From Streptomyces sp. MST-110588 (GTDB lineage: Bacteria; Actinomycetota; Actinomycetes; Streptomycetales; Streptomycetaceae): a stretch of DNA of 64,000 nt. Each line of letters opens with the position of its first letter. Positions within the stretch are counted from its first letter, which is position 1. A program made the translations under genes and the position numbers. The notes under the pieces were generated by a model, which worked only from the letters and a program-made list of their open reading frames with translations, had not been told where the DNA came from and made no database searches. The stretch lies in the NCBI RefSeq assembly GCF_022695595.1, contig NZ_CP074380.1, positions 5,772,001 to 5,836,000 on the forward strand, in the 5' to 3' direction. Shown one piece after another: positions 1 to 8,234 of the stretch.

Positions 1-327
1 GACAACGCCCTTGCGGCCGTCACCGCCGAGCGCACCCCCTCGCCAGCCGCCGCCACCCGCGGGGAAGACCCGGAGCCCGAGGCCGAGGCCGCGCCCGAGC
101 CGGAAGCTGGCCCCGAGCCGGACTCTGACGCGGAGGTCGAGCCCAAGGCGGTGTCGGAGGCCGCCCCCGAGGTCGAGCCCAAGCCGGAGCCTGAGCCGGA
201 CGGTGACTCCGAATCCGCCCCAGCGGAAACGGCCAGCAGCCTGACCGACGAGCAGCCGGGAGCCGCCGCGGCTCGGCGTCCGCGCAAGCGCACGCCCAGG
301 CGGCGCCCCAAGGCCGGCACCAACTGA
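1..327 (+). CDS. C-terminal tail of an unknown protein (5' end outside window)
   Basis: The first 108 codons of the window read in frame 1 to a TGA at 325-327. The visible part is low complexity: a long acidic, proline-rich stretch made of Glu-Pro and Ala repeats (about residues 15-85), then a short basic end with clusters of Arg, Lys and Pro. No fold can be assigned. Such acidic-to-basic tails occur at the ends of plasmid and integrative-element proteins of actinomycetes. The position just inside an apparent element end supports that setting, but the function is unknown. Confidence 0.6.
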   Translation, partial: DNALAAVTAERTPSPAAATRGEDPEPEAEAAPEPEAGPEPDSDAEVEPKAVSEAAPEVEPKPEPEPDGDSESAPAETASSLTDEQPGAAAARRPRKRTPRRRPKAGTN

Positions 328-379
328 CCCGTACGACTCGACAAGGGGCGCGGCAACGCCGCGCCCCTCCTGGAGTGCC

Positions 380-931
380 ATGAGCAACAACACCGGAGCC
401 ATAGCCCGTCAGCGTCACTACACCAGTCTCCGGAACGCCGACAGGGAAGTCCTCCGTGGGACCTGGTCCATCGGATACGGCGACCCCGGCTTCACCACGC
501 AGTTCGGCACACCGCCGGAACCCAGCAACCATCACTCGGCCACATCCATACACAAGATCGTCACCGACGCCCTATGGCTGCATCGCGGTGCCTGCCTCGC
601 CTGTCCCTGGGAGGGGCCAGACCGGCGACGCCGAGACGCAGCGATCGAAGACGCCCACGATCACACCCATCCCGAATGGCGCACTCTCCCGATCATGGAC
701 CGGGCGAGCGGCAGAGGGGCAAGGATCTGGTGGCAGCACGTCAGGGCGAGGTACCCGCAGGGTTGGTTCGACGCCGGCGGACCGCTTCGGCTCTATGCTG
801 AACCGCCCTTCGACCGGCATGAGGCCGGGGCCGCGCCCGGTGGCGGATTCATCCTCCACGCGACACGTCGTAAGCCGAAGCCGTCCAGCGCCATACAGCT
901 CACCCTGGAGCAGGCCGTACCGGCCGGGTAG
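380..931 (+). CDS. Small element-borne protein of unknown function
   Basis: A 183-residue protein starts at an ATG with GGAG about 6 bases upstream, 52 bases after the preceding gene. The N-terminus is rich in polar residues. The middle (about 70-110) has a Cys pair in CLACPW and a His-rich segment (DAHDHTHPEW), which could bind a metal. No secretion signal or membrane segment is visible. It resembles small conserved proteins carried by Streptomyces plasmids and integrative elements, possibly the DUF6349 group, but that name is a memory match and not secure. It lies between the element tail gene and a strong terminator, so it is probably the last gene of the element. Confidence 0.6.
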   Translation: MSNNTGAIARQRHYTSLRNADREVLRGTWSIGYGDPGFTTQFGTPPEPSNHHSATSIHKIVTDALWLHRGACLACPWEGPDRRRRDAAIEDAHDHTHPEWRTLPIMDRASGRGARIWWQHVRARYPQGWFDAGGPLRLYAEPPFDRHEAGAAPGGGFILHATRRKPKPSSAIQLTLEQAVPAG

Positions 932-968
932 AGTAACCGCACGACGTTTGGCCTGCATGAACGGCCAC

Positions 969-1002
969 AGAGGCTCCGCCCCGGTTCTGGGGCGGAGCCT
1001 CT
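969..1002 (+). terminator. Strong stem-loop terminator
   Basis: A perfect 14-bp inverted repeat (arms 969-982 and 989-1002) encloses a 6-base loop. It lies 38 bases after the stop of the upstream gene. No U-tract follows, which is usual for Streptomyces terminators. Confidence 0.85.
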
Positions 1003-1237
1003 ATGCGTTGGAACGGGAATCCGCTGCGGAGGAGTTCGGCCACCGGCCCCGAGCTGTTGCGGTCGTTCCTTCAGTACCTCGCTGCGTCCTCGTGGGGACT
1101 CGTTGAGGACGCGTTGGGGACACAAGGACAGGAACAGACTGACAAAGGTTCCAGAGTGCCAGCACACGTCATGCGGTCTGAGCTGGGAAAACGCCCAAAA
1201 CCAGCGTAGAGAAGCAAGGGCCGCCAAGATCCCCAAA
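1003..1237. other. Non-coding stretch between element terminator and att fragment
   Basis: No convincing gene, repeat or tRNA 5' half is seen here. The bases just before the tRNA-like 3' fragment do not form a D-arm or the 5' acceptor strand, so the tRNA is not complete at this locus. Confidence 0.5.
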
Positions 1238-1285
1238 GGACTCATAATCCGTCGGCCGTGGGTTCGAGTCCCACCCGCCCCACCA
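1238..1285 (+). other. 3' half of a tRNA gene (CAU anticodon): putative att site of an integrated element
   Basis: The sequence contains the anticodon loop CTCATAA, the 3' side of the anticodon stem, a T-arm (GGTTCGAGTCC), a 3' acceptor strand CCGCCCC and ACCA. The 5' half is absent: upstream bases neither pair with the acceptor strand nor form a D-arm, and the 5' anticodon stem already mismatches two bases before GGA. Tyrosine integrases often use the 3' end of a tRNA gene as core and leave a direct copy of it at the far end of the element. With this orientation the element lies to the left and the chromosome resumes to the right. The anticodon fits elongator tRNA-Met; tRNA-Ile2 cannot be excluded. 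Confidence 0.75.
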
Positions 1286-1532
1286 AACGCAGGTCAAGGA
1301 AACGTTGTGAACTGCGGGAATGTCCTTCCGGGCCCTCGGGGTCGGGGCTGCGGCCCAACGGATTGACTCCGTTCGCCGTTACTTCGCCAAACGCGTGGTG
1401 TTGGTGCTGGTCTCCGCGTTGTGACCTGCGGTGCTGCAGTGAACCGGAGGTGCGGCGGGTCGGGAGCCAGGTCGCTGACGGCGTGGATCGTGCGGTGGTT
1501 CGTGATGGCGGCGTAGCCGGCGGTGGCTGGGC

Positions 1533-3305
1533 TTGCATGCGATCGCGGATGCGGTCGTGTATGCGTGGACGGCTGGGGCCGTCGGGCCTCCGGAAGTTGC
1601 TGATCCGCGGTTGAATACCGGTGTGGCGCGGAAAGTTGCGGGGTTCGGCGAGGACGATCTGCGGGCGCTGGCCGGGGCTCGGTCCTTCGAGCGGGGGCTG
1701 GGGTATCTGGACGCGGTGAGCGGTCTGGAGGTGGGGGACGGCTCGGTCACCGCCTTGGTGCACGGCACGGATGTCTATGAGGTGGAGCTCGCCCTCGGCG
1801 AGGACGACGGGCTCTCGGGGTGGTGCGACTGCCCGTACGGGCAGGAGGGCAACTTCTGCAAGCACTGTGTGGCCGTAGGGCTGACCGTGCTGCGGCGGGC
1901 GAAGGCCATCCCGGGGCAGCGGGCCGCCGCGCGGGCGCGGGCCGGGGCTCTGGAGGCGTGGCTCACGGCGCTGTCCCGGGAGGAACTGCTGGCGCTGGTG
2001 CGGGAGCAGATCGCCGAGGACCGCGGGCTGCGCCGGCGCCTGGAGCTGCGGGCCGCCGCCGCTCGCTCCGATCTCGGTACGGTCCGGGACCGGATCCTGG
2101 CGCTGGTCGATCCGCGGCCTTTCGCCCGGTACGGGTACGTCGAGTACGCCGATGCTGCCAGGTATGCGCGGCAGGTGGCCGAGGCGGCGGGCGCACTGCG
2201 CGCCCTGACCGCCGGCGGTCAGGCGGCGCAGGCGGTCGGTCTGGCCGAGGAGGCCATCCGGGTACTGGGGGAGGCGTACGGGGAGATCGACGACTCCGAC
2301 GGTGTGGTCGGGGAAGCCGCAGGGGCGGTAGCCGAGGCCCATCTGGAGGCGTGTGAGAGTGCGCGCCCCGATCCGGAGCGACTGGCCGAGTGGCTGGTCG
2401 GCCAGGTGCTCGGCGAAGACAGCGGCGTAATGGATCTGGACCCGCTCGACTACGCCGGGGTGCTGGGGCCGAGCGGGCTTGTCCGCTTGCGGCGGCTGGC
2501 GGCCGGAGCGCGGCGGCGCAGGCCGTCCGGCTGGGCGGAGCGGTATCTGATGGAGCGCCTGGTCAAGGCGGAGGGTGACGTCGACGCGTTGGTCGCCCTG
2601 TACGCGCAGGACCTCGACCCGTCCGGTGCCACGCATCTGCGCATCGCTGAGGAGCTGGAGACGGCGGGCCGCGGTGACGAGGCGCTCACGTGGGCGGAGC
2701 GCGGACTTCGGGACTGCGCCGCCGAGACGTACGTCGACGGCCGCCTGGTCGACTATGTGTGTGCCCGTTACGCGAACGCGGGGCGGTCGGCGGACGTGGT
2801 CGGGGTGCGCCGGGACCGGTTCCGGATCGAGCGGTCCCTGGCCGCCTACCAGCAGCTACGCTCCGCCGCCCAGGCGGTGGAGTGCTGGCAGGCCGAGCGC
2901 GTGGCCGCGCTGGCCGTTCTCAGGGAAGACACCCGCCGCGAACGGAGCGGCTGGTACGGCGGGCCCGTGCTGATCGACGCGCTCCTTGACGACGGTGACG
3001 TGGACGCCGCCTGGCGCGAGGCCACCGGCCTCGCCGACGACCGGCAGTGGGAGCAACTCGCCGGCCTCTCGCGCGAGTCGCACCCGGCCGAGGCGCTCGC
3101 GGTCTACCTGCGGCTGGCCGAGCGGTTGAAGGAGCCGACCGGCGACCGTGCCTACGAGCGTCTGGCGGGGCTGCTGCTGGGTGCCCGTGACTGCCATCGT
3201 GTGCTGGGCACGCAGGAGGCGTTCACCGGCTATCTCGCCGGTCTGCGGGCGGAACTGAAACGCCGGCGCAAGCTGATGAGCATCCTCGACCGGCATGGGC
3301 TGTGA
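1533..3305 (+). CDS. SWIM zinc-finger family protein
   Basis: A 590-residue protein with a SWIM zinc-binding motif near residues 98-113: CDC, a short spacer, then CKHC (CxCxnCxH). SWIM domains bind DNA or proteins. The rest is a long alpha-helical region with repeated Ala/Leu/Arg-rich helices resembling helical repeats (about 140-560). The clear family resemblance begins near residue 31, where an in-frame GTG at 1623 gives VARKVAGF, so the true start may be 1623; neither start has a good ribosome site. It is the first gene to the right of the att fragment and is probably chromosomal. Its exact role is unknown. Confidence 0.8.
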   Translation: MHAIADAVVYAWTAGAVGPPEVADPRLNTGVARKVAGFGEDDLRALAGARSFERGLGYLDAVSGLEVGDGSVTALVHGTDVYEVELALGEDDGLSGWCDCPYGQEGNFCKHCVAVGLTVLRRAKAIPGQRAAARARAGALEAWLTALSREELLALVREQIAEDRGLRRRLELRAAAARSDLGTVRDRILALVDPRPFARYGYVEYADAARYARQVAEAAGALRALTAGGQAAQAVGLAEEAIRVLGEAYGEIDDSDGVVGEAAGAVAEAHLEACESARPDPERLAEWLVGQVLGEDSGVMDLDPLDYAGVLGPSGLVRLRRLAAGARRRRPSGWAERYLMERLVKAEGDVDALVALYAQDLDPSGATHLRIAEELETAGRGDEALTWAERGLRDCAAETYVDGRLVDYVCARYANAGRSADVVGVRRDRFRIERSLAAYQQLRSAAQAVECWQAERVAALAVLREDTRRERSGWYGGPVLIDALLDDGDVDAAWREATGLADDRQWEQLAGLSRESHPAEALAVYLRLAERLKEPTGDRAYERLAGLLLGARDCHRVLGTQEAFTGYLAGLRAELKRRRKLMSILDRHGL

Positions 3306-3372
3306 GGGGGGCGCGGGCCGTGGGCCGGGCGGCGCTTCTCCATCTGAGGTCGGTCGTGTGTACGCGCTGGAG

Positions 3373-3540
3373 TCAGTTGCGGTACCGGGCCTGGACGATG
3401 ATCAACTCGTCGTCGGCCGGCTTGTACACGAGTCGGTGGGTGTCGTCGATCAGTTTGTTGATGCGCTTGATCATCTTGCGGTCGGTCTCGGCCCATTAGG
3501 TGTAGTCCTGCCAGGCGTGCGACGTAGGCGAGATCTTCAC
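3373..3540 (-). pseudogene. YoeB-type toxin, inactivated by a stop codon and an internal deletion
   Basis: Translation from the GTG at 3540 (overlapping the antitoxin stop by 4 bases) reads MKISPTSHAWQDYT, then TAA, then WAETDRKMIKRINKLI joined directly to DDTHRLVYK and ending QARYRN. Known YoeB proteins of about 84 residues carry roughly 28 further residues between LI and DDTHRLVYK, including the catalytic Glu46 loop. They end in the catalytic His-Tyr pair, which is Arg-Asn here. The toxin therefore has a nonsense codon at position 15, has lost the Glu46 segment, and lacks both terminal catalytic residues. It cannot encode an active endoribonuclease. The antitoxin gene upstream is intact. 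Confidence 0.85.
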
Positions 3541-3800
3541 GCACGCCCCGCGTCGGGGTCGGTGAGCTCATGCTGCCGAGCCTTACCGGTCTCTGCCTCG
3601 GCGATGGAGCCGAGCAGGCGGCGGGCGTTCTTGGGGGAGCGCAGGAGGTGCACCGTCTCCATCCAGGAGCTGAAGTCCTCTTCGGACATCGGGACGGCGT
3701 TCCCCTTGCGGGAGGTGATGTGAACGGGAGCGTGGTCCTCGTTGACCTGCTCGATCAGTGGGAACAGGTTCTGACGTGCCTCGCCGGCATTGATGGACAT
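3537..3800 (-). CDS. yefM: YefM/Phd-family antitoxin
   Basis: An 87-residue protein beginning MSINAGEARQNLFPLIEQV, the typical YefM N-terminal DNA-binding fold, followed by SEEDFSSWMETVHLLRSP, the linker to the toxin-wrapping C-terminus. Such antitoxins repress their own promoter and neutralise a YoeB endoribonuclease. The start at 3800 was chosen because the family begins MSI; ten upstream codons are also open. The gene overlaps the YoeB relic by 4 bases. With the toxin dead it may persist as a solitary repressor or as an anti-addiction module against related toxins. Confidence 0.9.
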   Translation of the reverse strand: MSINAGEARQNLFPLIEQVNEDHAPVHITSRKGNAVPMSEEDFSSWMETVHLLRSPKNARRLLGSIAEAETGKARQHELTDPDAGRA

Positions 3801-4081
3801 GCCTGTCGACTCCTCTCTCAACCTGTGCAAGATGCCGTACGAGTCTTGTCGACGGCCACTGATCGCCTCCAGCCGCCGGCGCGGGGCCGTGGCCGGCGTG
3901 GCCGGAACCGATCGGACCGCCGGGCCAGGCAGGGGCCGCTGGAAGGGGCGCGGTCGGGTTCATGCCACAGTCCGGCGGCCTCATGGCTGCCTCCGTCCCG
4001 CGGGACCTGGCTTGGTAACTCGGTGTGAAGGTCGGGGCCTGGTTTCAGGGTGGGGTCCGAATCGAAGACAATGTCGGCACG

Positions 4082-4616
4082 ATGACGCCGCAGCCCGCCC
4101 GTCCCGACCCTGCTGATCCCCGCCCCGCTGAGGCCCCGGGATCCTCCAGCAGCCCCTCGTATGCGCCGTTCGCGCACCTGACCGCACCCAACAGTGCCCT
4201 CTACCGCGACGTGATGAAGGCGCCGGCTCGCCCGCACCCCGCGGGCGGCCAAGAGCCTGCTGGGCGAGACAGCCGAGGCCCTGCGCCGGGCTCCTGAAGG
4301 ACTCCCTGTCCTCCACCGTCCTCACCCTCGGTCTGCGCGGCACTCCCGCCCTGGACTGGGCGGCCGACGCCGGCGAACCCGTCGTGCTCACCCCGCGCCA
4401 GCTCAGCCGGACCGCCGCGTCCCCTGGCACCCCTGGCGCTACACAGCCGCCGACTACCGCAGCGCGGTCGCCTCCGCCCCACTGGCCCCGCCTCTGACCG
4501 GCACGCCGACCACCGCCGCATGGGACCCGGACCTGCCCACGGCCCTCACCGAACTCGGCGTGCGCACCGAGGAGGAGTCGGTACTCGACGACCTGCTGGC
4601 CGACCTCGGACACTGA
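4082..4616 (+). pseudogene. Relic of a Wadjet-like (type III, DUF2397...DUF2399) operon: jetA start fused to jetD end
   Basis: From the ATG at 4082 the protein reads a Pro-rich leader and then YAPFAHLTAPNSALYRDVMK, the start of a DUF2397/TIGR02677 (JetA-like) protein. The frame then collapses. From about 4290 another frame gives DSLSSTVLTLGLRG and DAGEPVVLTPRQL. A third frame gives PWRYTAADYRSAVASAPLA to DDLLADLGH and a stop at 4614-4616. Both of these segments belong to the middle and C-terminus of a DUF2399/TIGR02679 (JetD-like) TOPRIM protein. The DUF2398 gene and the SMC-like gene that should lie between are gone. The scar implies one large deletion plus frameshifts. Family assignment is from remembered motifs. 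Confidence 0.65.
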
Positions 4617-4773
4617 CACGGCACCGTGGCCGTATCACGGGATGCCCAGCTCTCCTGGGCCTATATCCGGGCACTTGAGCACACCGGCCAGTTTCTGCGG
4701 GCTACGCTGCTTTCTCGCTGCGAGGAAGAACAGAGGAAGAAGAGAGCAAGGGCAGGGAAGAGGAGAAGAGCCG

Positions 4774-5487
4774 ATGGCAGAGGTGCCGGCATGTGCAGGT
4801 GCCGCGGGGCCCGCGGAGGCGAGTGTGCCTCCTGGCCGTCCGGTCGTCTGTGAAGAACTGCTCGGTACCGCCGTGCTGGCGGCCCTGGAGCAGCGCTTCG
4901 CCGAGGGGCTCGTGCCGCCTCGCGAGCCGCAAGCCGTCATTCATCCCAATGGTTTCGTCAAATTGCCGCTTGCGCAGACCGACGACGGTGCCATCAGGCT
5001 CTTTCTGCACGTTTGGCGTGCGGACAGTATCGACGCCGATGTGCATGACCACCGATGGCCGTTCTCCTCCCTCGTATTACGTGGCGAGGTGTCCCACACC
5101 TTGACAGAAGTGACGGTCATCTCCGGTAGCGCCGGCAGCAGAAGCGGCGAGAAGGACGCCAAGGAGGTGTTCCCTGTGGTTCGTTACCGGCTCGCCGGAG
5201 GTGAGCACTGTTTCGACTTCTCGCACGGGGAGAGTGCTGTTGTCGATCGCAGACGTACGCACGTACTTTCCGCCGGCCGTCGTTATGGCATGGAGGCATT
5301 CGTCTTCCATCGGGCGCATTCTCTGGCCGGTGCCATGACCCTCGTGGCCAGAGGCGTGCCGCAACAGCCGTACTCACGCGTGCTGCTGAATGACGAGACA
5401 CCCGTGCCCGCCATGAAACCGTGGCGTCGCCTCGACCAGGACGAGAGGCGGCGGCACTTGCGCGATGCATTGGAGGTATTACGGTGA
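4774..5487 (+). CDS. Cupin-like protein, first gene of a three-gene cassette
   Basis: A 237-residue cytosolic protein. The start at 4774 follows a purine-rich ribosome site about 8-15 bases upstream; 44 upstream codons are open but look non-coding. The core (about 60-200) has the outline of a single cupin barrel: HPNGFVKLPL, then VHDHRWPFSSLVLRGE with two His as possible metal ligands, then a later RTHVLSAG strand. The HDH...PF...S..LRGE pattern recalls cysteine-dioxygenase-type cupins. The chemistry is not known. It overlaps the next gene by 4 bases (GTGA), so the three genes are translated together. No signal peptide is visible. Confidence 0.6.
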   Translation: MAEVPACAGAAGPAEASVPPGRPVVCEELLGTAVLAALEQRFAEGLVPPREPQAVIHPNGFVKLPLAQTDDGAIRLFLHVWRADSIDADVHDHRWPFSSLVLRGEVSHTLTEVTVISGSAGSRSGEKDAKEVFPVVRYRLAGGEHCFDFSHGESAVVDRRRTHVLSAGRRYGMEAFVFHRAHSLAGAMTLVARGVPQQPYSRVLLNDETPVPAMKPWRRLDQDERRRHLRDALEVLR

Positions 5488-6833
5488 GTGGCCCGCTCCC
5501 GGGTCGCCCGGGCCCTTTCGGCCCCGGGCCCGACGAGCCGGACGCGCTGTTCCGCCGGGAGGCGGTCCTGGTCGTGGCTGTGCGAATGGAGCGGGCGCCG
5601 GATGGTACGTACACTTCCGGGCCACTCGTACGCCGCTGGCGTGCAGGTCGCGAGAACGAGGTCGTGTCGCATGCCGATCGGCGTGCCTCGTACACCAATC
5701 CCCAACTCCTCCCATTGCTGTGGGCACCTGATGTGCGGTGGCACAGGCAGTGCGAGGGAGAGGCGGTGTCCCCGGCCGGCTTCCGGCTCGGCGCCGTCGA
5801 ACTGGTCAGGCTCGATGGCTCGATGAACGCCGCGCTCATGGATATGGAGACGCCCGCGGCAGCGAATGGCGTAGCCCTGCTGCACGGTACGCTTCCTGCC
5901 GTCAGACCGGCGGACTTGCCCAAGTCTCTGCAGATCTGCGTGGACATCGACACACATCAACGTCGTGGCGAGCAGCGTCACTGGGTGGCCGGACAGTTGC
6001 CGGACGGGTGCCGCATCGCTGAAACTCAGCGCAAAATGATCCATGGTGTTTTTGTCTCGGCACGCGGTGAATTACCACGCCTGCACGAGAACTCGGAGCT
6101 TGACGTGGCCGGGCAATGGCTCTGGGACATGTTCCATGCGACGGAGTACGCTCCACCGGCCGAAGCCGCGGAGGAATTGGAAGAGTTACGGCTCCGGCTC
6201 CCGATCGCTGTGCGTGGGGTGGCGGGCACCCGTGGACTGTCCCTGGTGGCGACCGGGTCCGACCCCAACAGAGAACAGCCCTCGGATCGCCAGTACTACG
6301 ATGGCACCAGCTTTCACCTGACGACCCTGTACAGCGAAGCGCTGGCATTGGCCTGTCTGCAACAGATCGTCCTTGACGCATTCGGGCGGGAGGTGGCCCG
6401 TCTGGGTCAGAGCGAGCCACTGCGTCGTAAGGTGGGCCGGCTGGAGCGGGACCTGCTCATCTTCCGCCGCAGTTACTGGGCTGTGGACTTCGGACGGCAG
6501 GCCACATGCACGGCGATCGTCCGGAACATGCAGCGAGGCTGCGGCCTGCCCGAAGCACTGCAGAGCCTGATCAGTGACTTGGGCGAGCTGGCCAGGCAAG
6601 TGCAGGCGGCCGAGACCGAGACGACCAACGCCATTCTTGGCCTGCTGGCCGCGATCGGCCTCCCGCTGGCGACCGGGCTGGCGATCTGGCAGGGACTTCC
6701 GCAAGCGGGCACGGCATCCCTGTACCGGACGCTGGGAATCACCTGCCTGACCACGGCGCTGCTCATCGGTACCTTTCCCGGCCTGCGTCGTCTGTTCGTC
6801 TCCCTCTTCCGGCGCGACAGGGGGAGGCGGTGA
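5484..6833 (+). CDS. Membrane protein with helical stalk and two C-terminal TM segments (CorA-like outline)
   Basis: A 449-residue protein starting at the GTG at 5484, which overlaps the previous stop. The first 280 residues are soluble, alpha/beta-like and without a recognised motif. About residues 280-385 form long amphipathic helices rich in Leu, Arg and Glu. Two hydrophobic segments follow near 388-412 (AILGLLAAIGLPLATGLAI) and 420-440, ending in a short basic tail. This order (soluble sensor, long stalk helix, two TM at the end) is the outline of CorA channels and of CorA-like effectors used in some CRISPR and CBASS-type systems. The CorA GMN loop is absent, so the similarity is of architecture only. 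Confidence 0.55.
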   Translation: MSGPLPGRPGPFGPGPDEPDALFRREAVLVVAVRMERAPDGTYTSGPLVRRWRAGRENEVVSHADRRASYTNPQLLPLLWAPDVRWHRQCEGEAVSPAGFRLGAVELVRLDGSMNAALMDMETPAAANGVALLHGTLPAVRPADLPKSLQICVDIDTHQRRGEQRHWVAGQLPDGCRIAETQRKMIHGVFVSARGELPRLHENSELDVAGQWLWDMFHATEYAPPAEAAEELEELRLRLPIAVRGVAGTRGLSLVATGSDPNREQPSDRQYYDGTSFHLTTLYSEALALACLQQIVLDAFGREVARLGQSEPLRRKVGRLERDLLIFRRSYWAVDFGRQATCTAIVRNMQRGCGLPEALQSLISDLGELARQVQAAETETTNAILGLLAAIGLPLATGLAIWQGLPQAGTASLYRTLGITCLTTALLIGTFPGLRRLFVSLFRRDRGRR

Positions 6834-8134
6834 GCGAAGCGTTCGTCTGGCCGCCGCGACACGCGCCGGGTTTTCCGACGGGCTGCTCGGACGCGGGGGA
6901 CGTCCTCGGCCGGATTGCCGAGGAGAGCGGGCATGGGGTCACCATGACCGTCGTGACCAGTGCGCTACGCGCCACCGTGGAGGACAGCGGGGACCACGAC
7001 GCCGGACTGCGCAGGGTGCGGAACAGCCTCGCTCTGGTGGCGGACGGTACGGACAGGGGCCGGTGGTCCGCCTCGTACTACGGCAAGGACCTGGTCCTTA
7101 CGTGCCCAGGCGCGGCGGAGCCTCCCCGGATGCGGTTCGGTGAAGGGGTGCGGCACGGGTGGGCCTGGAACCGGGTGAGGCTCGACGGGGGAGTTGGGCA
7201 GCGGCGTGAGTCCCTGCTGGCCGCCTGCTACGAGGTGTCGATGGCTGCCCGGCTGCGGCGTGACCACCCCGGCCTTCAGGAGGCCCGCAGCGGCCCGGTG
7301 ATCGACCGGGCCCGGCACGTACTGAGCCCGGTACAGATAGCGTCACTGCTGGCCGGAGTGCTGGTGAGGCCCTTGGGCGGAGCTGATGGCGCGGGCGGCG
7401 CCGCACCCGGCGAGGACCCGCGTCTGCCCGGCGTGCCGTCGGCCGATGGCTGGGCCGGGACCGTCGCGACGCGCACGCCGGCCGGCCATTACGCCGTCAC
7501 GGATGTGCATGACATCGAGTGGGGCACCGTGCGTCGCGCTGACGGTGAGCGACTCACCGAGGGCAACGCCCAACAGCTCCTGCCCCTGGCGGAGACCTGG
7601 TCCGCCGGGAGGCTGGAGACCTCCGCGGTCCTGAGACAGGCGTACCGACTCCGCGTTGCGCGGGAGACCGATCTCGTGGATCACTTGCGCGCCCTGAGCG
7701 ACGCCGTACGGCCGGCCGGACGTCTGTACGCGACCCTGGGCGACGGACTCAGCGGGTTGGTACCGGACGCGGCGACACTACGTGCAGCCGTTTCCCTGGC
7801 CAACCGGCGTAGCGCGGGGCGTATGCACAGCGGCGCCGGTGTGGCGCCCCTGGCCTCTGTGGACCTTGCCGCGGCGCGCGAGCGCGCCCACTTCAGCCTG
7901 CACGTGACCAAGACGTTGAAGGGATCCGCAGCCCCACAGGCCGCGACGCATGTGTTCGGGCAGCCACTGGATGCCGGGGCAACCGGGTACGCGCTGGACT
8001 TCCTCACCGGCCTCGCGTGTGCGGGCGCAGGGCAGCCGGGTCACCACCACCTGCTCCACGCCCGGCGGTGGCGTGATTGGTGGCTGGAGCATCTGCCGTG
8101 CTCGGCGCACCGTGCCTTCATGCGCTTGTTCTGA
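6830..8134 (+). CDS. Unknown protein, third gene of the cassette
   Basis: A 434-residue soluble protein, GTG start overlapping the previous stop by 4 bases. No known domain is recognised. The middle (about 180-210) is a Gly/Ala/Pro-rich linker that splits the protein into two halves. The C-terminal part is rich in His and Trp (GHHHLLHARRWRDWWLEHL). There are no membrane segments or signal peptide. The strict overlap with its two neighbours says that the three products work together. It is convergent with the nucleotidyltransferase gene 100 bases away. Confidence 0.55.
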   Translation: MSEAFVWPPRHAPGFPTGCSDAGDVLGRIAEESGHGVTMTVVTSALRATVEDSGDHDAGLRRVRNSLALVADGTDRGRWSASYYGKDLVLTCPGAAEPPRMRFGEGVRHGWAWNRVRLDGGVGQRRESLLAACYEVSMAARLRRDHPGLQEARSGPVIDRARHVLSPVQIASLLAGVLVRPLGGADGAGGAAPGEDPRLPGVPSADGWAGTVATRTPAGHYAVTDVHDIEWGTVRRADGERLTEGNAQQLLPLAETWSAGRLETSAVLRQAYRLRVARETDLVDHLRALSDAVRPAGRLYATLGDGLSGLVPDAATLRAAVSLANRRSAGRMHSGAGVAPLASVDLAAARERAHFSLHVTKTLKGSAAPQAATHVFGQPLDAGATGYALDFLTGLACAGAGQPGHHHLLHARRWRDWWLEHLPCSAHRAFMRLF

Positions 8135-8234
8135 GCGAGCTCGCAGATCGAGCTGCCGGTGGTGACACGCCGCGTACCCGCGGGCCGATGTGAGCGTCTG
8201 CTCAGCAGGGATCGCCGGAACGGCAGGGGGCACT

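Noticed and set aside
1201..1285. A complete tRNA gene
   Set aside because: The 5' acceptor strand, D-arm and part of the anticodon stem are missing; only the 3' half is present.
1242..2636. A 464-codon minus-strand frame over the SWIM gene
   Set aside because: Pro/Arg/His-rich shadow; the plus strand has the zinc motif and normal codon use.
5484..6833. Calling the membrane protein a true CorA magnesium channel
   Set aside because: Only the helix-plus-two-TM layout fits; the GMN signature loop is absent.
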